Made by a program: the position numbers and the translations under genes. Source: Acidimicrobiia bacterium (GTDB lineage Bacteria; Actinomycetota; Acidimicrobiia; Spongiisociales; JAHEDJ01). Taken from it: a stretch of 60,325 bases of DNA. Position 1 is the stretch's first letter. Each line of letters starts with the position of its first letter. The notes beneath the pieces are model-generated. The model was not told the DNA's origin. It was given only the letters and a program-made list of their open reading frames with translations, and made no database searches. This document shows, in pieces, positions 42,770 to 50,913 of the stretch. The DNA lies in assembly GCA_029210695.1 (NCBI GenBank), contig JARGFH010000021.1, positions 1 to 60,325 on the forward strand, read 5' to 3'.

Positions 42770-43593
42770 TAGAGGAGGCCCTTGTGGGCCAGCGACAGCA
42801 CATCCATCGTTCCGGCGATGGTGATGTGGAGTGCAGCCCCCCACCAGACCGAGCGCGTCTTCAGGCTCATCGTTCCCAGGATCGTGCCTCCGAAGATCGC
42901 GCCGATGGCTTCCAGGAGCGGCTTGCGAAAGTGGATCATCGTGTAGGGGACAACCATGATGATCACGGCCATGTAGCCGAACCGATGCTTGAGTCCGTGC
43001 ACCATGAATCCGCGAAAGAAAAACTCGAGTGCGATGAACTGCAGAGCGTAAAGGAGCCACCAGATCCACAAATAGGGCCAGAAGGGCTCTCCTGGTGCCA
43101 GATCGTAGAACGGGTACTTCGCCTGAAATGCCCCGGTGAACGAAACCGCCACGATGATGGGGATGCTGAAGGCCAGGAGGCCGAGGTAGACGGGAGCGTG
43201 TTTGATCGAACGGGCAGCGCCGAAGTCGGCCGGTCGGCCGCGCAGCCCGTATCGAATCGCCACGAGGGGAAGGGCGACGTACGCCGAGATCTGAATCACT
43301 GCCCACCAGGCGAGCCGGTTGAACCCGGCAGTTCCCGATGTCGTGAAGGCCGCGGTCGGGCCGTCAACGCCGATGCTTCCGGCCAGTCCGGCCATCCACT
43401 GCCAATCGGTGCCGAAGTTGGTGATCATCAGCACAACCACGGACGTGATGAGCACGATCGTTGCCCGGCGGTCGGCGTCGACCGAAGGCGTATTGATCCG
43501 GTAGACGTCGGACGCCCCATCGGTTTCCCGGCGGGTCGCCGTGACGTAGGTGTGCCACATGGTTCGGGCTCTGGTCGGTGCCGTGATCTGCAT
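42769..43593 (-). CDS. CPBP (CAAX/ABI)-family intramembrane protease-like protein
   Basis: A 274-residue protein with about eight membrane helices in its last 200 residues. The CPBP motifs are ALEFFFRGFMVHGL (Glu and Arg of motif 1, usually EExxxR but here only one Glu), MIHFRKPLLEAIGAIFGG (motif 2, with His) and ALHITIAGTMD (motif 3, with His). Family members include CAAX prenyl proteases and bacteriocin self-immunity proteins. The first 40 residues are hydrophilic. It is divergent from the HerA-like gene (138 bases between starts) and coupled to the HEXXH gene downstream. Confidence 0.85.
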   Translation of the reverse strand: MQITAPTRARTMWHTYVTATRRETDGASDVYRINTPSVDADRRATIVLITSVVVLMITNFGTDWQWMAGLAGSIGVDGPTAAFTTSGTAGFNRLAWWAVIQISAYVALPLVAIRYGLRGRPADFGAARSIKHAPVYLGLLAFSIPIIVAVSFTGAFQAKYPFYDLAPGEPFWPYLWIWWLLYALQFIALEFFFRGFMVHGLKHRFGYMAVIIMVVPYTMIHFRKPLLEAIGAIFGGTILGTMSLKTRSVWWGAALHITIAGTMDVLSLAHKGLL

Positions 43594-43652
43594 CGGTGGG
43601 GGAGGGTAGTGAGCCGTTGCCGCCGGGTGCGGAATGCGCTCGGCCGTCGGAG

Positions 43653-43670
43653 CTCAGAACGCGGAACCTG
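43653..43670. repeat. Degenerate copy of the short AGGTTC repeat (inverted)
   Basis: CTCAGAACGCGGAACCTG reads on the minus strand as CAGGTTCCGCGTTCTGAG, containing the AGGTTC and GTTCTGAG units of the repeat found at 33471. It lies in the gap between the CPBP gene and the HerA-like gene. Confidence 0.35.
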
Positions 43671-43730
43671 GCACTTGGATATTGCGTGTCTCGCCCGCTT
43701 GCTACGCTCCGCGTCGATGAAAGGATTCCG

Positions 43731-45410
43731 TTGATCGAGCGCGAGTTTGCAGGCAGAGTGATCGGAACCGACGATGCCACTCCGTTGGAGTTCTGGGTGA
43801 GCGTGGCGGAAGGGCAGTACCTTCAGCTCGATGATGTGGTGGCGCTCGAACGCACCCTTCCCGATGGAGAGATCGTGAAGATCTACGGCATGGTCGGCCA
43901 GGTCCGGGCCCGTCATGAAGGTGCGCGGTTCGACTCGGATGTGTTCCTCATTGAGGATGGTCTGCTGCCGGCGGAGGTGTCGGAGTCCGCCCAGGTGACG
44001 GCGACCCGCTTCGAGCCGGAGGTTTTCGTGCCCCCGCGGCCCGGCCAGGAAGTGCGGCGCGCACGCGGTGAGGAGCGGGATGAGGCGCTGTTCTTCGACA
44101 AGATGACGGAGCGCCTCCCGATCGGGTTGTCGCGCAGCGGCGAGGTGTTCTACGCCAACCTGGAGTTCCTCGACGGCCGCCGGGGAGCGCACGTCAATAT
44201 CTCCGGTATTTCCGGCGTTGCTACCAAGACGACGTATGCGACGTTCTTGCTCCATTCCCTGTTCGGCTCCGGTGTGCTCGGTGCAAGATCTGTCAATACG
44301 AAGGCGCTCATCTTCAACGTGAAAGGCGAAGATCTCCTCTTCCTCGACCGACCCAATGTGGCCCTCGATGACACCCAGGCAGATCGCTATCTCCTGCTGG
44401 GCTTGCCTGCCGAGCCATTTCGGTCGGTAGGGATATTCGCCCCACCCCGGCGCGGGTCGACCACCGGGGCTCCGGATGTCAATGCCCGCACCGAGGGCGT
44501 GACCTCCTTCTACTGGAGCCTGGCGGAGTTCTGCCACGACGACCTGCTGCCATTCCTGTTTGCGGACTCGGAGGACGACAGAGCTCACTACACGATGGTC
44601 GTCTACAACGTCATGGCGCAGTTGCGGCGGGCTTCCAAGCTAGACGATGGTGGGGTCGTCATCGAGGGAACCACCGTCCGGACCTTTCGTGAGCTGGCCG
44701 ACCTCATCACCCTGCGAGTTCAGGACGAGGAGGAGCGCTACCAGTGGGCCGGCCCGGCCATCGGGACGGGCACCGTCAACGCCTTTGTGCGTCGTCTCCA
44801 GGGGGCGGTTCGCCACGTCGAAGGATTGATAAGAGCTGATCTCCCGAATCCAGAGCGTCACCGGGTGGCCCTCGACCATCAGGTGACGGTCGTCGACCTG
44901 CACAACCTCCACGACCGGGCCAAGCGGTTCGTCGTCGGCGTGACCGTGCGGCGAGCGTTCGACGACAAGGAGAAGGCAGGGCAGTCGGACGAACTGCTGA
45001 TGATCGTGCTCGATGAGCTGAACAAGTATGCCCCGAGGGAGGGCTCGAGCCCCATCAAAGAGATCCTGCTCGATGTTGCCGAACGCGGCCGATCGCTCGG
45101 TGTGATCCTCATCGGAGCACAGCAGACGGCCTCAGAGGTCGAGCGACGGATCATCGCCAACTCCTCGATCCGCGTGGTCGGAAGGCTGGATTCCGCCGAA
45201 GCGTCCCGCGATGAATACGGGTTCTTGCCCTCGGTACAGCGACAGCGGGCCACGATCCTCAAGCCCGGCACCATGCTGGTCACGCAACCCGAAATCCCTG
45301 TTCCGCTGGTTCTCGAGTTCCCGTTCCCGGCCTGGGCGACGCGAGCCAGCGAAGCCGGCCCGGCGCCTGCCGGTGACCAACCAGACGACCCGTTCGAAGG
45401 GTTGACCTAG
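43731..45410 (+). CDS. herA: HerA-like hexameric DNA-translocating ATPase
   Basis: A 559-residue protein with the HerA/FtsK-type layout. The N-terminal 60 residues form a HAS-barrel (AGRVIGTDDATPLEFWVSV). The P-loop is unusual, G159-I-S-G-V-A-T-K-T-T, still with the Lys-Thr pair. Walker B is IVLDELNKYAP (D428-E429) and GVILIGAQQTASEVERRIIANSSIRVVGR holds the sensor Gln and Arg-finger region. In archaea HerA drives the NurA nuclease in DNA-end resection. A NurA-like gene and the Mre11/Rad50 homologues lie 7-12 kb downstream on the same strand. The TTG at 43731 follows AAAGGAT; the ATG-led frame from 43596 crosses the promoter region and is not family-like. Confidence 0.87.
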   Translation: MIEREFAGRVIGTDDATPLEFWVSVAEGQYLQLDDVVALERTLPDGEIVKIYGMVGQVRARHEGARFDSDVFLIEDGLLPAEVSESAQVTATRFEPEVFVPPRPGQEVRRARGEERDEALFFDKMTERLPIGLSRSGEVFYANLEFLDGRRGAHVNISGISGVATKTTYATFLLHSLFGSGVLGARSVNTKALIFNVKGEDLLFLDRPNVALDDTQADRYLLLGLPAEPFRSVGIFAPPRRGSTTGAPDVNARTEGVTSFYWSLAEFCHDDLLPFLFADSEDDRAHYTMVVYNVMAQLRRASKLDDGGVVIEGTTVRTFRELADLITLRVQDEEERYQWAGPAIGTGTVNAFVRRLQGAVRHVEGLIRADLPNPERHRVALDHQVTVVDLHNLHDRAKRFVVGVTVRRAFDDKEKAGQSDELLMIVLDELNKYAPREGSSPIKEILLDVAERGRSLGVILIGAQQTASEVERRIIANSSIRVVGRLDSAEASRDEYGFLPSVQRQRATILKPGTMLVTQPEIPVPLVLEFPFPAWATRASEAGPAPAGDQPDDPFEGLT

Positions 45411-45476
45411 TTTCTCCGCAATGCTGTGCATCGTGGTGATGCATTCCATTGCTGAGAAAGTGGGGAGGAAGGGGCG

Positions 45477-46646
45477 ATGAGACGGATTACCACCGCGGAC
45501 CGAAGAGCACGGCTGGTCGCCCGCCACCACCTCGGCCTGCCGGCCGCCGGGGTCGATGCCGTGGCCGCCGGCCTGGTCGGCTTCCATTCGAGCGATCCCG
45601 TGAGCGTCTATCTATCGGCCTGGGCCCGGGTAGACGGGTTTGTGGCGGCCGATCTGGAATCGGCGCTCTACGAACGGAAGTCGCTGGTGCGCATGCTGGG
45701 AATGCGCCGAACACTGTTCGTAGTGCCCACCGATCTGGCGTCGATCATGGACATAGCGTGTGCACGGCAACTGGCCTCCGCAGAGCGGCGCCGGCTCGTC
45801 GGCATGATCGAAGATCAGAATGTGGCGAGAGACGGAAATCGCTGGTTGTCAGACGTAGAGGGCGCAACGATGGCCGCGCTGCAAGAACTCGGCGAGGCGA
45901 CTGCGACTGAGTTGACAGTCCTTGTCCCGGAACTGGGCGAGAAACTCATGTTCGGGGAAGGCAAATCGTGGGGCGGGCCGGTCGGGGTTTCGACCCGGGT
46001 GTTGTTCATGCTGGCCACCACCGGCCGGATCCTGCGGGGGCGTCCGCGCGGGACCTGGAAATCGAGCCAGTATCGCTGGGCGCCAACCAACGGATGGCTG
46101 AAAGGAGGGCTCGACGAGGTCGAGGCCGACTGGGCGGAAACGGAGTTGTTGCGGAGGTGGTTGGATTCGTACGGTCCCGGGACGATGACCGATCTGCGGT
46201 GGTGGGCGGGTTGGACGCTGGCCAAGACGCGGCGTGCACTCGCCCGGTTGGACGTCGAGGAAGTCGCGCTCGACACCGGGACCGGCCTGGTGCTGGCCGA
46301 TGATCTCGACCCGGTCGACCCTCCGGAACCATCGATTGCCCTCTTACCCGGATTGGATCCGTCGGTAATGGGATGGAACGAACGGGAGTGGTTCCTCAGT
46401 GGTCACCAGGCGCAACTGTTTGATACCAACGGCAACGCCGGCCCGACCGTGTGGGTCGACGGGCGCGTCGTCGGCGGGTGGGCGCAGCGAGCCGATGGTG
46501 AGATTGCGGTGAAACTCCTCGAGGACGTTGGAGCAGAGGCCACCGGAGCGGTGGCGATGGAGGCTCACCGGTTGACCGCCTGGCTCGGTGACCTCCGCAT
46601 CAAGCCGCGCTTCCGGGTGCCGCTCGAGCGGAAACTATCGAGCTAG
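45477..46646 (+). CDS. Winged-helix protein of the AlkZ/AlkX (YcaQ, HTH_42) family
   Basis: A 389-residue protein with three winged-helix units, recognised by the N-terminal GLVGFHSSDPVSVYLSAWARVDGF block, the VRMLGMRRTLFVVP segment and the C-terminal RWWAGWTLAKTRRALARL and LLPGLDPSVMGW segments. In AlkZ and AlkX these fold around DNA and unhook crosslinks using a QxQ or QxD catalytic motif. Here the equivalent position is H-S-S-D, as in the related actinobacterial group whose activity is unproven. It follows the HerA-like gene by 66 bases and is probably co-transcribed, which supports a DNA-repair link. ATG start with GGGGAGGAAGGGG just upstream. Confidence 0.85.
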   Translation: MRRITTADRRARLVARHHLGLPAAGVDAVAAGLVGFHSSDPVSVYLSAWARVDGFVAADLESALYERKSLVRMLGMRRTLFVVPTDLASIMDIACARQLASAERRRLVGMIEDQNVARDGNRWLSDVEGATMAALQELGEATATELTVLVPELGEKLMFGEGKSWGGPVGVSTRVLFMLATTGRILRGRPRGTWKSSQYRWAPTNGWLKGGLDEVEADWAETELLRRWLDSYGPGTMTDLRWWAGWTLAKTRRALARLDVEEVALDTGTGLVLADDLDPVDPPEPSIALLPGLDPSVMGWNEREWFLSGHQAQLFDTNGNAGPTVWVDGRVVGGWAQRADGEIAVKLLEDVGAEATGAVAMEAHRLTAWLGDLRIKPRFRVPLERKLSS

Positions 46647-46660
46647 CCCCCGTGGTTGTC

Positions 46661-46716
46661 CCGTTGTTGCGTCGGTTCTGGGCGGCGGTATGCGCGCTTG
46701 AGCGACGCAAGAACGG
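46661..46716. repeat. 14-bp inverted repeat before the phosphatase gene
   Basis: CCGTTGTTGCGTCG (46661-46674) and CGACGCAAGAACGG (46703-46716) are inverted copies with one mismatch, separated by 28 bases. The right copy ends 16 bases before the GTG start of the next gene. It may be a terminator for the winged-helix gene or an operator/attenuator of the phosphatase gene. Confidence 0.5.
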
Positions 46717-46732
46717 AGGGTAGGTTTCTCGG

Positions 46733-47200
46733 GTGACGCGCATCCTCACCGTTTGTCTAGGGAACATCTGCCGCTCTCCGGCCGCCGAAGCGGCCATTCG
46801 TGCCGCGGCCGCCGATGCCGGGTTAGAGGCCGAGGTGGACTCGGCCGGAACCGGCAGATATCACATCGGCGATCCACCTCATCCACGTTCTCAGGCAGCC
46901 GGGGCCGCAGCCGGGTTGACCGTCGAGGGTCGAGCCCGCCAGGTCCGCCTCGAGGATTTCGAGGAGTTCGACGTGATCGTGGCGATGGACCACACCAATC
47001 TCGAAGACCTGCGCAGAATGGCTCCATCCGCCGACGGCCTCGCCAAGGTTCACCTCTTCCGTGACTTCGATCCCGAATCGGTGGGAGAGGAAGTCCCGGA
47101 TCCCTACTACGGCACGGATGAGGACTACCGGGAGATGATCGATCTCATTCTTCCCGCCGCCCGCGGGCTCATCACCCGGCTGCAGGGGTCGGACAGCTGA
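46733..47200 (+). CDS. Low-molecular-weight protein-tyrosine phosphatase
   Basis: A 155-residue enzyme with the P-loop C8-L-G-N-I-C-R-S near its start (the CX5R motif of LMW-PTPs), MDHTN as a conserved loop, and VPDPYYG holding the general-acid Asp. It removes phosphate from tyrosine residues; actinobacterial relatives include secreted PtpA of mycobacteria. GTG start at 46733. No cognate tyrosine kinase is next to it. The inverted repeat just upstream may regulate it. The downstream kinase-like gene is close enough (or overlapping) to be co-transcribed. Confidence 0.92.
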   Translation: MTRILTVCLGNICRSPAAEAAIRAAAADAGLEAEVDSAGTGRYHIGDPPHPRSQAAGAAAGLTVEGRARQVRLEDFEEFDVIVAMDHTNLEDLRRMAPSADGLAKVHLFRDFDPESVGEEVPDPYYGTDEDYREMIDLILPAARGLITRLQGSDS

Positions 47201-47223
47201 GCTGGGCGACGGTACGCCGGGCG

Positions 47224-47928
47224 ATGGTCGACGATCGATCGGTTGCGATCAAGACGACGGCCTACGACGCCCGCCTCGAGGCGGACGGGCTCCGGCGATT
47301 GGCCTCGGCAGGCGCGCCGGTCCCCGAAGTGTTGAGCGTCGACCGCGGTGAGCTGGTCATGACCTGGGTGTCGGGAACCCCGGGTTGGGAAGCGCTCGGG
47401 GCGACGCTCGCCAACGTCCATCGTGCAACCGCCGACGGATTCGGATACGAGATAGACAACGTGATTGGCTCTCTCCCGCAGCCGAATCCGTGGACGGCTT
47501 CCTGGGGTGTGTTTTTCGCCGAGAGCCGGGTACTGGTTCATCTCAATGATCGTTCGGTACCTGATCGGTTACGCCGCCGCCTCCTGGTCGCCTGTGAAGG
47601 GCCAATCATCGAATTGCTCGAAGCCCACCATCCGGAACCGAGTCTCGTCCACGGGGATATCTGGTCCGGGAACATTGTCGACGGTGCCTACCTGATCGAT
47701 CCGGCCGTGTCGTTCTCTGATCGTGAAGTAGAACTGGCCTTCATGGCGGTATTCGGTGGAATTCCGCAGGCGATGTGGAACGGGTACCTCGCAGCCTGGC
47801 CACTCGCAGACGGATGGGAGCACCGGCGGCCGGCTCTCCAACTGCACCACCTCCTCGTGCACGTTCGCCTGTTCGGCGGTGGCTACGTTCGGATGGTCGA
47901 GGAACGGCTCGATCAACTCGGCTGGTGA
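47224..47928 (+). CDS. Fructosamine kinase/aminoglycoside phosphotransferase-like protein
   Basis: A 234-residue protein of the fructosamine-3-kinase group: VAIKTT (ATP-binding Lys), LEADGLRRLASAGAPVPEVL, the catalytic loop LVHGDIWSGNI (Asp and Asn) and the metal-binding LIDPAVSFSDREVELAFM. It likely phosphorylates the sugar of glycated amines, helping deglycation, though small-molecule kinases share the fold. The ATG at 47224 leaves a short N-lobe. An in-frame CTG at 47197, overlapping the phosphatase stop as CTGA, would add LSWATVRRA and complete the first strand. Which start is used is open. Confidence 0.85.
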   Translation: MVDDRSVAIKTTAYDARLEADGLRRLASAGAPVPEVLSVDRGELVMTWVSGTPGWEALGATLANVHRATADGFGYEIDNVIGSLPQPNPWTASWGVFFAESRVLVHLNDRSVPDRLRRRLLVACEGPIIELLEAHHPEPSLVHGDIWSGNIVDGAYLIDPAVSFSDREVELAFMAVFGGIPQAMWNGYLAAWPLADGWEHRRPALQLHHLLVHVRLFGGGYVRMVEERLDQLGW

Positions 47929-47930
47929 GG

Positions 47931-48623
47931 TCAGATCAGGCCGGCGTCGGCCAGCCAAGCATTGAAGAACCGGAGTGCCCGCTCCTCGAGTGCGACGTCG
48001 TGTTGCTGCACCTGCCGCAGGAACTCGTCCGGGTCGACCCCGGCCTCCCTGAAGAGATCGTCGGTGTCGTGCTCCAGCCAGGTCGCCACAATCGCAGAAT
48101 CGACTTCCGGATGGAACTGCACTGCCAGGGCCGACCCGACCCGGAACGCGTGCGGGTAACTGGTCGAGGCGAGCAACTGCGCACCGTCCGGCAGGGAAAA
48201 CGTGTCCTCGTGCACCGCCACCATCGGTCCGCCCAGCGCCATCATGATGGGATCGCGTTCACCGACGGCTGTGAAAGTGAAATCCACCAGGCCAATCTCG
48301 GGGAGGTCCGCTTTGAAGGCTCGACCACCCATGGCCGCGGCAACGACTTGCGCACCAAGACAGATCCCCAGCACCGGGATGCCGGCGCCGATCACCGTGC
48401 GAAGGAACTCCATCTCTTCAACCAGGAACGGATTCGCTTCGATCTCGTAGGCCCCGATGGCGCCCCCGAGGACGACGACGGCGGGTGAGCGAGACGGGTC
48501 GGGGAGCTGCTCGCCGTCGGCGACCCGGATGACGTCCCAGTCGACACGGTTCGCATCGAGGGCGGTGGCGAGATGCCCCGGACCGGTGTCTTCGAGATGG
48601 AGGAGAACCGAGACGGCCGACAT
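47931..48623 (-). CDS. Class I glutamine amidotransferase (GuaA-N-like)
   Basis: A 230-residue stand-alone GATase domain. GICLGAQVVAAAMGG contains the catalytic Cys, and AVQFHPEVDS the His-Glu pair, so the triad is complete. VVLGGAIGAYE is the oxyanion strand. Such proteins free ammonia from glutamine or hydrolyse gamma-glutamyl compounds; many are annotated as GMP-synthase-like without a known partner. The start is the ATG at 48623; a longer frame to 49094 is antisense to the glutamine synthetase-like gene. The two genes are divergent with 78 bases between, and a shared role in gamma-glutamyl metabolism is possible. Confidence 0.88.
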   Translation of the reverse strand: MSAVSVLLHLEDTGPGHLATALDANRVDWDVIRVADGEQLPDPSRSPAVVVLGGAIGAYEIEANPFLVEEMEFLRTVIGAGIPVLGICLGAQVVAAAMGGRAFKADLPEIGLVDFTFTAVGERDPIMMALGGPMVAVHEDTFSLPDGAQLLASTSYPHAFRVGSALAVQFHPEVDSAIVATWLEHDTDDLFREAGVDPDEFLRQVQQHDVALEERALRFFNAWLADAGLI

Positions 48624-48701
48624 GGGTCGATGGTAGACCGCGATCGCCCTCGCCACCGTTCTAGCCTGGCATCGACGGCGCAGACCATCGTTGGAGGTTT
48701 C

Positions 48702-50081
48702 ATGGCGGGTATCCGAGGATTGCTGTCGATCGAGGAACTCAAGGTACGTGTCGAGGCCGATGAGATCGACACGGTCGTCGTCGGGTTCACCGATCTCTAC
48801 GGACGGCTGCACGGGAAGCGGTACGACGCCGAGTTCTACGTCGATGAGATCCATTCCACCGGCACGCATGGCTGTGACTATCTCCTGACCGTCGACATGG
48901 AGATGCAGCCGGTGCGAGGGTATGACTACGCCAACTGGGAACTCGGCTACGGCGACTTTCACATGGTGCCGGACCCGGACACCCTCCGGGTCGCAGATTG
49001 GCTGCCGAAGACCGCCATCGTGCTGTGCGACCTCGAAGACGACCGGGTGCACGATCTCGTGACGGTTGCACCTCGCTCGATCCTTCGCAGGCAACTCCAG
49101 CGTGCAAGGGAGATGGGATTGTCGGCCAAGGCGGCGTCAGAACTCGAGTATTTCATCTTCACCGACTCGTATCGAGAGGCCGCCGGGAAGTCCTATGCCG
49201 GGCTACAGCCTGCCGGTTGGTACATCGAGGATTACCACTTGCTGCAGGGGACGCGGGAGGAACCGTACAACGGGGCGGTGCGCAGGCACCTCAGTCGATC
49301 GGGAGTCCCGGTGGAGACCTCCAAGGGAGAGTTCGGACGCGGTCAGCATGAGATGAACATCCGGTATGCGGAGATGCTCGAAATGGCGGATCGTCATGTG
49401 GTCATGAAGCAGTGCATGAAGGAGACCGCAGACGCCCTCGGCATGTCCATCACGTTCATGGCGAAGCCCGACGCGTCTGAAGCCGGCTCCAGTTGTCACC
49501 TCCACGTCAGCCTGTGGGACGGCGACCGCAGCGTGTTCCCCGGTGAGCACCGGATAGGGCCGATCGAAAGTTCGGACGAGTTCCGCTGGTTCCTGGGTGG
49601 CTGGATGGACAAAATGGCGGAACTGATGGTGTTCTACGCGCCCACCGTCAACTCGTACAAGCGCTATCAGGACGGATCGTGGGCGCCGACGCGCATCGCC
49701 TGGAGCTACGACAATCGGACCGCCGGTTTCCGGGTGGTGGGCAAGGGCCAGAGCCTCAGGATCGAGAACCGCATGCCGGGCGGCGACGTCAATCCGTATC
49801 TGGCCTACGCGGCGACGCTGGCCGCCGGACTGGACGGGATCGCCAACCAGATCGAACCGCCGGAGATCTTCGAAGGCGACGTCTACTCGGCGAATGACCT
49901 GCCCCGGGTGCCGCGCTCGCTTCGAGATGCCGTCGAACTGTTCAAGAACAGCGAGTTTGCCGGAGACGCATTCGGGGAGGACGTTCGGCAGCACTACGTC
50001 CACTTCTTCGAGACCGAGCAGGCGGCCTTCGAGAATGCTGTGACCGATTGGGAACGGCAGCGCTACTTCGAACGAATCTGA
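48702..50081 (+). CDS. Glutamine synthetase-family ligase (PuuA/GlnA3-like)
   Basis: A 459-residue protein. The N-terminal beta-grasp is short (VVVGFTDLYGRLHGKRYDAEFY). The catalytic part has ASELEYFIF (metal-binding Glu), GRGQHEMNIRYAEM, KPDASEAGSSCHLHVSL (His of the metal site), YKRYQDGSWAPTRIAW, and RIENRMPGGDVNPYLAYAATLAAGLDGI. These match the group that ligates glutamate to amines other than ammonia (putrescine, ethanolamine) better than housekeeping GlnA. ATG at 48702 with TTGGAGG upstream. An SDR and a second GS homologue follow on the same strand, within 35 bases counting from each start, so the three form one operon. Confidence 0.9.
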   Translation: MAGIRGLLSIEELKVRVEADEIDTVVVGFTDLYGRLHGKRYDAEFYVDEIHSTGTHGCDYLLTVDMEMQPVRGYDYANWELGYGDFHMVPDPDTLRVADWLPKTAIVLCDLEDDRVHDLVTVAPRSILRRQLQRAREMGLSAKAASELEYFIFTDSYREAAGKSYAGLQPAGWYIEDYHLLQGTREEPYNGAVRRHLSRSGVPVETSKGEFGRGQHEMNIRYAEMLEMADRHVVMKQCMKETADALGMSITFMAKPDASEAGSSCHLHVSLWDGDRSVFPGEHRIGPIESSDEFRWFLGGWMDKMAELMVFYAPTVNSYKRYQDGSWAPTRIAWSYDNRTAGFRVVGKGQSLRIENRMPGGDVNPYLAYAATLAAGLDGIANQIEPPEIFEGDVYSANDLPRVPRSLRDAVELFKNSEFAGDAFGEDVRQHYVHFFETEQAAFENAVTDWERQRYFERI

Positions 50082-50094
50082 GAAAGGAGCCTCG

Positions 50095-50862
50095 ATGAGA
50101 CTGGACGACAAAGTGGCGTTGATCACCGGTGCCGGCCGCGGTATCGGGCGGGAATCGGCGTTGCTGTTCGCCGCCGAGGGAGCCGCAGTGGTGGCAGTTG
50201 ATATCGACGAGGCATCCGCGGCGGCCACTGCTGCATCTATTGCGGATGGCCGGGCGATTCATGTCAGAGCGGACGTGTCCTCCGCCGACGATTGCCAGGC
50301 CATGGTGGCGGCAGCCGAGCAGGAGTTCGGCAAGCTCAACATCCTGTTCAACAACGCCGGAATCATGGACTCGCGTGATGACGACGCGGTTTCCACCGAA
50401 GAATCGGTGTGGGATCTCACGATGGGAATCAACGCCAAGGGTGTCTTTCTCGGCTGCAAATACGGCATACCCGCCCTTCGCCGCGCCGGCGGCGGTTCGA
50501 TCATCAACACAGCCTCGTTCGTGTCCAAACTGGGCGCTGCCACGCCGCAGGTGGCCTATACCGCGTCAAAGGGAGCGGTACTCAGCTTCACCCGGGAACT
50601 GGCTGTGATCCATGCTCGCGAGAACATCCGGGTGAATGCGCTGTGCCCCGGTCCGTTGCGGACCGAGTTGCTCATGAAGTTCCTCGACACCGACGAGAAG
50701 AAGCAGCGCCGTCTGGTGCATGTGCCGATGGGGAGATTCGGAGAGGCCAGGGAGATGGCCGAAGCTGCCCTCTACCTGGCCTCAGATGAGTCCTCCTACG
50801 TCACCGGCACCGAATTCATGGTCGACGGAGGCATCACGGCTGCCTATGTGACGCCTCAATGA
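50095..50862 (+). CDS. SDR-family oxidoreductase (classical type)
   Basis: A 255-residue classical SDR. TGAGRGIG (NAD(P) loop) is near residue 12, NNAGIMDS in the middle, the catalytic Ser in INTASFVSK, and the YTASKGA motif keeps Tyr and Lys. The C-terminal FMVDGGITAAYV is the usual ending. It reduces or oxidises a hydroxyl or carbonyl of unknown identity. It sits between two glutamine-synthetase homologues and starts 13 bases after the first with GAAAGGAG upstream, so it may act on the same pathway's aldehyde or alcohol. Unlike the SDR at 3960 its catalytic residues are all present. Confidence 0.93.
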   Translation: MRLDDKVALITGAGRGIGRESALLFAAEGAAVVAVDIDEASAAATAASIADGRAIHVRADVSSADDCQAMVAAAEQEFGKLNILFNNAGIMDSRDDDAVSTEESVWDLTMGINAKGVFLGCKYGIPALRRAGGGSIINTASFVSKLGAATPQVAYTASKGAVLSFTRELAVIHARENIRVNALCPGPLRTELLMKFLDTDEKKQRRLVHVPMGRFGEAREMAEAALYLASDESSYVTGTEFMVDGGITAAYVTPQ

Positions 50863-50867
50863 AGAAC

Positions 50868-50905
50868 AGGTTCGAAGTTCTAGGTTTTGGGTTTTAGGTT
50901 CCAGG
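50868..50905. repeat. Short degenerate AGGTTC/GTTTTAGG repeat
   Basis: The gap before the second glutamine synthetase gene holds successive AGGTTC, AGTTCTAGG, TTTTGGG, TTTTAGG and TTCCAGG units, a degenerate 7-base tandem like that after the hydrolase at 33471. It is followed directly by the ribosome-binding site. Confidence 0.5.
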
Positions 50906-50913
50906 GAGGCGCG

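Noticed and set aside
43596-43730. ATG start at 43596 for the HerA-like gene
   Set aside because: The first 45 residues have no family similarity and cover the gap that should hold the promoter. The TTG at 43731 has a better ribosome-binding site.
48624-49094. Long N-terminal extension of the glutamine amidotransferase
   Set aside because: It runs antisense through the start of the glutamine synthetase-like gene. The GATase domain itself begins at the ATG at 48623.
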